Below, in pieces: positions 58,926 to 64,000 of a stretch of DNA of 64,000 nucleotides (position 1 is its first letter; every line of letters starts with the position of its first letter). The notes beneath the pieces were generated by a model. The model did not search any database. It was not told the DNA's origin and saw nothing but the letters and a program-made list of their open reading frames with translations. The stretch is taken from NCBI GenBank assembly GCA_028551475.1, contig CM052362.1:10167354-10231353 (forward strand). The letters run 5' to 3'. Origin of the DNA: Casuarina equisetifolia (taxonomy: Eukaryota; Streptophyta; Magnoliopsida; Fagales; Casuarinaceae). A program made the translations under genes and the position numbers.

Positions 58926-60130
58926 CTAAGGGATTTGACTGCAGGAAATATAAGATTTATTCATGTTATTGGCCTAAGCCTAATTTCATCCATTTCCGTG
59001 AGTGTGTCGGAAAGACATTACTATAATGCGTTATCTTGAAACTTAAAACTACTATGTTCTCTTTCCTTCCTCCATGAAACTTCTTTTCTTATACATCTTT
59101 CATTTGTTCTCTTATCTTTTATTTTTCTTTTTTCTTTTTCTTTTTCTTTTTCATTTTACCTTTTTTCCTTATCTTATTTGTGTTTCATGTACTATCCATT
59201 CTCGATCATTCGTTTACTTTATTCTTTTCTTTGTCTTCACACCTGTTTTTTCCTCGGAAGCTTTAATATTCCTGTCGGCATCACTTGAAGTAGCATCCAA
59301 TATGAAGTTTATCATCCTTTCAAGCCTATTCCAACAGTTCCATGCCGCTTATTTCATTTAACCTAACAAATTGAACCACTTTTTTATTGCCGGTATAAAT
59401 GACATCAATAATAAAAAAATAAGTCCGTAGAATTCTAATTGTATCATAAATTGAAAAGAAACGTACTTTTCTCTTATGCATAGAAAATAAAGAAAAGAAA
59501 TGCTCAAATTTTCAAGTTTTAAAAATGCAAATATTTAAAACATGTTTGTGTTTTCTAGATTAAAAATTAAGCTCAATCAAGATTATATACTCCTAGAGAA
59601 TGCAAGTTGGATTAGATTGGTTTCTTCTGGTATGAAGTGGATGACAAGTCATGACAATAAACATAGGATCCAAAATTAAAATATTTTTGTGGAAGGACCC
59701 TTCTAAAATATGATCTTAGATATGTTTCCTTTATTGTTTGCCATTTGATTCCATTATGTTCTTAACTTCATAATTCAATCACAATCTTTCCCATTATAAG
59801 ATAAAGTTGAATTCTATTAGGAGTTGGACAAAACCTCTTTGGAGTACTCAGACATTTCTCAACTTAAGGATTTTTCTTTCTAAATTGAACATAAACCTAA
59901 TAAGAGCGACGTCTTGGCCTCTTAGATTTTGGCTAAAGAAAGTTGTTGACTTACTCTTATTATTGGCCTAATTAGGCGAATTTTTGGAAATAGATATGCA
60001 AAACATTTGTATTGATACCTCTTGGATGAAATCATTTTGCTCTTGGCATAAGCATTTATTTGGTCGAGCAATAATTGTAGTGTGCTGTCTCAAGATTAAA
60101 AGATTAATTCCATGGTATTGAATAGAGAAA

Positions 60131-60330
60131 TTGATAATTACATGGTATGAATGGCTTCCCCCCTTGGAAGTATCAACTGCAAGCTTTATCTCAAGAATAG
60201 TGCAGGGGTAGAGCCCTGGAAGCATAATCAATTAACTGATTAAGATCCAGCCCTTAAAATCTAAGTGCAACTGATTATGAAAATTTGAGGAGAAAAGTAA
60301 AAGGCAGAATAGACGGAGTATATAGTCACT
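60131..60330 (-). pseudogene. Stray copy of ERGIC3 exon 2 with flanking introns
   Basis: Aligns with 10021-10215: GATAATTACAT, GGAAGTATCAACYRCAAGCTT, AGCATAATCAATTAACTGAT, GAGAAAAGTAAAAGGCAGA. The minus strand still reads IKLAVDTSKGG, where the real exon has SKLVVDTSRGG. The 3' splice acceptor AG is gone, while the donor GTAATT is kept. No other ERGIC3 exon is found nearby. Confidence 0.82.
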
Positions 60331-60909
60331 GTTGGTTACCTTAATTTTGAGATCTTAGCTACTGGATTTGTTTGTGTTTCACTCTCATTTTTATTCTGCT
60401 TATTCAATCCAGAATCTATATTACATGTCCTTTCAAATTGGTAACCTGATGCGTGTGAAGATACAAAAAAAGTTAACTAAAGATAAAAGGAAAAATAATA
60501 AAATAATAAGGAAGGAAAGATAATGAGTATGAAGATTCTAATAATGATTCGATAGGGCTTTTATTCTACCCAACGTTGCTATCGTGCTTAAGTAGGGATT
60601 ATGGCAAGGTGGGCATCCAATTACCCTTCCTAAGATTTCAAAACCTCTTGACAAAAATGCACCTTATGATTGTTGTTTTGTGGCTAAGTCCAGGACCTAT
60701 CAACAAATAAATACATACCACTTCAAATATTACATTTTTTGTATTAGCTCTGCCTTTCCAAAGTTCTTTTCATAAAATTAGATCTATTAAAATTATTATT
60801 TCTTTTTTATTTTTCAAACCATATGTTTCATTTTTAATGTTTCATAATATCTCATTGCATATCTATAATAATTTAAAATTCACCATCAATTAAACATAAA
60901 AACTTACAT
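60331..60909. other. Spacer, nothing recognised
   Basis: AT-rich, with no open frame of note. Confidence 0.5.
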
Positions 60910-61052
60910 TTTACAAGTATAAATATGCATGTGTAGTTTGTGTAAATGAATGTGTAAATAGAAGTTTTAACCATACAAATTATACATGGAATGAAATTGG
61001 ATACAGTATTATTCTCCTTTCACATCTCACCTTCATACATAATGTGGTTGAC

Positions 61053-62675
61053 CTAAGTTTCTCCAAGAACACATTTTGGGTGGCCACTAAAGTCACACTT
61101 TTTACAATGATAAAACCAATTTGTTCTTTCAAACTTTTTTTCACAGATTTGACAATAATTTTCTAAAGAGTCTTCTTCAACTATATTGGTTAGATGTAAG
61201 AGATCCTCATCATATTTATGTCTAGCTATGAGTGGAAGAGTACCACATCTAATACACATTGAAAACTCACATCTGTTACACTTAAATGTCCTAATCGACC
61301 CAGGCCATTCACCACAAGCATTACACCGTGGTCCCCCCCAAGCGCTCCGGATGTGAAGGATGTGGGGGCTGTGCAGTGGATGTGAAAGGCGATCTGGAAT
61401 TAAAACACATTGAATGTCCCGTGGAGCATTTCCACACTCCTTACACTGATAGTAGAAGCCACGACGAGTGCGTTCACACTCATAACACCAGAAGGATTCC
61501 TTCAGATCAGAAGGTTTGTTATGTAGGTTGAGCGGATGGTCCCGATGAGATATTGGTCGGTTAACAGCCTCTGGCAACGGCTGAGCACATCTTGTATGAA
61601 GAGAGAAGACACACTCTGCACAGTCGTAGAATGGAGTAAGCCATATAGGTTGCGCACATCCTGCACAACGCTTACCCTTGGGTTGTTCGTTCTTGCGGAC
61701 TAATTCATGCTCAGGATGACTGTCATGTGGATTTTTTGGATGGACATCTTTTTCCTCCTCTTTTGGACCGATCCCTTCGACCAAATGAGTAAGAAAACCA
61801 CCTTGCCCCTCAGTATCATATGCACACCGCAAATGGGCAACGAATTTACACTTTTCACAACTATAGGCTCCGTAATTTGTATTCACCTTTTCCCCACAGA
61901 CTGCACACAGGTGGCACTTATCTTTGCTGAGAGATAAGGTAAAAGTAAGGGGATCTTTATGGCCAATCACTTCGATGGTGCTTTTGAATTGAGCGCATTT
62001 GGCGTGAACCAAAATTCCACATTTGCTACATAAACAGCCTAGGTCTCGGCTTTTCTCACCACACGCTTCGCAAGTGAGCTCCATGGGCTTCTTGATGGCT
62101 GTGAATGTATGTGGGTTGCATTCAGTGGCTTTAAGTTTCCAACTAGAAGCACATTTGCTATGGATTTGATAACCACACTTATCACATTTGTAAAAGAAGC
62201 TTCGACTAAAGACTTCTTGACAAACACGACAAGGAATCAGCTTATTACCTGGGGGTTTGAGATAAAGGGTGTGATCTGGTGCATGCGAATTGTCTGCCGT
62301 CATGAAGGGTAGTTCGACACATGATTGATGAATGCGGAAGTCGCAGTTTCCAATGAAGCACTTGTAAATAATGGTACCTGGTGAATGCGCTACAGTTTCT
62401 TCGCACATCGAACAAACAACTTGCTCCCCATCATTATTCATACAGATCAAATGATGTGTTTCACCCAGATTATGGTCGGCCCCCATCTCTGTGATGTTTT
62501 GTGCCTCCAGGCATGATTTATGGATGAGGAAGCTACAATCAAAGCACTTGTAAGTTGGAATTCCCAACACTGAGTTTCTGCACTGTCGACAATCACCCCT
62601 TTCCGGCTTATCTGTTAAATCTAAGAGATGCCATAGGTTGCTGCTGCTGCTGCTGCTATCTTCTGTTTTGTCCAT
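61053..62675 (-). CDS. DC1 (cysteine/histidine-rich C1) domain protein, intact
   Basis: 540 codons in one exon, usual for the family. An in-frame TGA at 62697-62699 upstream fixes ATG 62675 as start. A short Ser-rich N-terminus (a GCT-type repeat in the DNA) is followed by nine DC1-like units of the pattern H-x-L ... CxxC ... Y/F-x-C-x-x-C-x-F-x-x-H-x-x-C, starting near residues 16, 74, 130, 190, 240, 325, 380, 435 and 480. Examples are CRQCRNS...YKCFDCSFLIH, CRVCQEV...YKCDKCGYQIHSKC and CQICEKK...YHCKKCDFSGHPKC. Units seven and eight lack a standard final His. The fold binds zinc; plant members have been linked to stress and hormone responses, but no function can be assigned here. A promoter and a decayed duplicate lie to either side. 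Confidence 0.93.
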   Translation of the reverse strand: MDKTEDSSSSSSNLWHLLDLTDKPERGDCRQCRNSVLGIPTYKCFDCSFLIHKSCLEAQNITEMGADHNLGETHHLICMNNDGEQVVCSMCEETVAHSPGTIIYKCFIGNCDFRIHQSCVELPFMTADNSHAPDHTLYLKPPGNKLIPCRVCQEVFSRSFFYKCDKCGYQIHSKCASSWKLKATECNPHTFTAIKKPMELTCEACGEKSRDLGCLCSKCGILVHAKCAQFKSTIEVIGHKDPLTFTLSLSKDKCHLCAVCGEKVNTNYGAYSCEKCKFVAHLRCAYDTEGQGGFLTHLVEGIGPKEEEKDVHPKNPHDSHPEHELVRKNEQPKGKRCAGCAQPIWLTPFYDCAECVFSLHTRCAQPLPEAVNRPISHRDHPLNLHNKPSDLKESFWCYECERTRRGFYYQCKECGNAPRDIQCVLIPDRLSHPLHSPHILHIRSAWGGPRCNACGEWPGSIRTFKCNRCEFSMCIRCGTLPLIARHKYDEDLLHLTNIVEEDSLENYCQICEKKFERTNWFYHCKKCDFSGHPKCVLGET

Positions 62676-63440
62676 CTTACTCGATCTGTTACATATTCAA
62701 GCACGAGACTTAGAGTTGTTCAGTGTTCAGATTTGAAAATGTATAGCAGGGATTGAAGATGGTATAGAATATGCTAATCATTAATGGTCGATAGTTTTTT
62801 GCTCTTCAAAAGGAAGTCAACTTAGGAACTATTTTCTTTCAAAAGAAAAAATTATAATTTTTCACTTATAAAACATTTATCCTTGTGAAAACTATATATG
62901 TTCTTACCAAACACTTATCAATCAAAAAAGTAGCATTCCAAAGAACTATTTAATATTCATAGGCAAGTTATCATAATTTTTAAATCCTTACCCTTTTTTC
63001 CTGTAAAGAAGTTAACATTGCGGCAATTTTATCATAAATTCTCATGCTTTTTTTCATGGAGGAAAGAATTATAAACAATAAGAAGTCAAATATAACAACT
63101 ACATGTTAATAATAGAAAAAACTTTATCACCAAAGAAAGCAATAACAGCATCAACAGGATTAATAAAGAAAATAATGTCATACCTGTTATAAAATATATA
63201 AGAGATACAAATTGACTGTAGTTCTGAACTATCAAAAAGGTAGGTTATGAGATAATAGTCTTTGTTGGTGGATGAAGCAAAAAACTCTATCAACAAGAAA
63301 TTATATAACCATATAATTATTCCTTTTTTTTCTTTTGTTAAAGAATATATCTTTTCTTACTATTCACATTTACTTTATTCTTTTGCTTTATCCTTTTAAT
63401 GATTTGCATATCTTTTCTGGACTTTACTCTGGGATTTTGT
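62676..63440 (-). promoter_or_regulatory. Promoter region of the DC1 gene
   Basis: 63178-63320 is conserved with the region upstream of the DC1 pseudogene (58380-58520), including GTTATAAAATATATAAGAGA, which holds possible TATA elements, and GGATGAAGCAAAAAACTCTA. This is the best candidate for the ancestral core promoter, though it lies about 500 bp from the start codon. Confidence 0.5.
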
Positions 63441-63780
63441 TTGTTTTCCAAAAAACCCACGAAGGGTGGTGTTCTCATAAACTGGTCAACGGGTCCTCCT
63501 TGGCTAAAATGATGAACTGAGGGATATTGTTACTAGTTTACGATTCATTGCCGGAAGTACATCGTGATGAGGATAATCCACTTCATTATGAGGTCCACAG
63601 GACCTTATTTGTAAGTTGAATGCACTGAACAAAAGGAAAGCAATGACAGCAGGATAGAAGAAATCTGCTTTTAGCAGTCTAAAAGACCCTGGAGCACATT
63701 GAAGAAAGACCAAGCAAGAGACACATACTTGGACACAAAGCGACTCCGCCATTTTTCCTTTTAGATCAATGTTCAAATTT
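63440..63780 (-). repeat. Distal upstream repeat of the DC1 gene
   Basis: Partner of 58610-58925 and, in part, of 14940-15135. An 90-codon minus-strand open frame here resembles the one at 58714-58917 (SFRLLKAD shared), but both run across the repeat and have indels between them. Confidence 0.65.
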
Positions 63781-64000
63781 TGAAGTCATGTTTTAGACTA
63801 ATTGGTTTGGCTGCAGCAAATATTTGATTAATTCTTGTTATTGGCCTAATTTCATCAATTTCTTGAAGTGTGTAGGCAAGATATTAGTTTGTCGTCTTGC
63901 ATACAAGGTTTCAAATAATATTTATTCAATGTATTACTTTTATGAGCCAATTACTACAATATGTTATCTCAAAACTTATAAACTGCAATATGCTTTCTCT

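Larger units (their letters stand above)
57440..59060 (-). repeat. Left copy of a DC1-gene tandem duplication
   Basis: It aligns with 60910-64000 in the same orientation: 3' flank (57480-57630 with 60950-61100), DC1 coding remnant, proximal promoter (58380-58520 with 63178-63320, sharing GTTATAAAA.{1}TATAAGAGATACAAA) and distal upstream region (58610-58925 with 63440-63780). The left copy has lost most of the coding region. Confidence 0.82.
60910..64000 (-). repeat. Right copy of the DC1-gene tandem duplication
   Basis: Contains the intact DC1 gene with its promoter and distal upstream repeat, and runs to the end of the window. See 57440-59060 for the matching blocks. Confidence 0.82.

Noticed and set aside
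63504-63776. Pair of similar minus-strand frames here and at 58714-58917
   Set aside because: Similarity follows from the duplicated upstream repeat; lengths differ through indels, and no start or motif is conserved beyond a short core.

Overview
The window is plant nuclear DNA, most likely from a eudicot. It is AT-rich, has a GT-AG multi-exon gene, several Ty1/copia and one Ty3/gypsy LTR retrotransposons primed by initiator tRNA-Met, and plant-specific families (DC1 zinc-finger proteins, a small secreted peptide family that looks like CTNIP/SCREW, an F-box/kelch fragment and a myosin XI-type exon). No bacterial, organellar or viral genes are seen. I cannot name the species.

Layout. (1) 1-14.6 kb, minus strand: a thirteen-exon gene for an ERGIC3/ERV46-type ER-Golgi cargo receptor; 376 codons are in the window and the last few lie off the left edge. 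(2) 15.9-23.0 kb, minus: a very young copia element (448-bp LTRs with 2 differences, TSD TAAAA), almost intact but with one in-frame stop between protease and integrase; an older relative's 3' end lies at 24.0-24.7 kb. (3) 25.5-26.6, 40.4-42.1 and 52.4-53.4 kb, plus: three copies of a module that carries a small secreted peptide gene; copies 2 and 3 also carry a decayed F-box/kelch gene. Copy 1 has a rebuilt C-terminus, copy 2 looks intact, copy 3 is frameshifted. (4) 26.6-32.1 kb, plus: a chromodomain-bearing gypsy element just downstream of peptide copy 1 (504-bp LTRs, TSD CAACC, three in-frame stops and one frameshift). (5) 34.2-40.4 kb, minus: a degenerate copia element upstream of peptide copy 2, with LTR ends TG...GA, palindromes in the LTR and an AAACG-type hairpin array in its leader. 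(6) 42.6-49.4 kb: tandem repeats and decayed copia pieces, including one internally deleted element with both LTRs. (7) 53.8-55.3 kb: a SINE-like tRNA-related stretch, an orphan myosin N-terminal exon and a tandem repeat. (8) 57.4-64 kb, minus: a tandem duplication giving one intact nine-unit DC1 protein gene and one truncated DC1 pseudogene, with a stray diverged copy of ERGIC3 exon 2 between them.

How it fits together. Only three loci look capable of making cellular proteins: the ERGIC3-type cargo receptor, peptide copy 2 (and possibly copy 1), and the 540-residue DC1 protein. The rest is a record of local duplication followed by retrotransposon insertion. The copia element at 34-40 kb and the gypsy element at 27-32 kb both landed next to peptide-gene copies, which spread an older tandem cluster apart.
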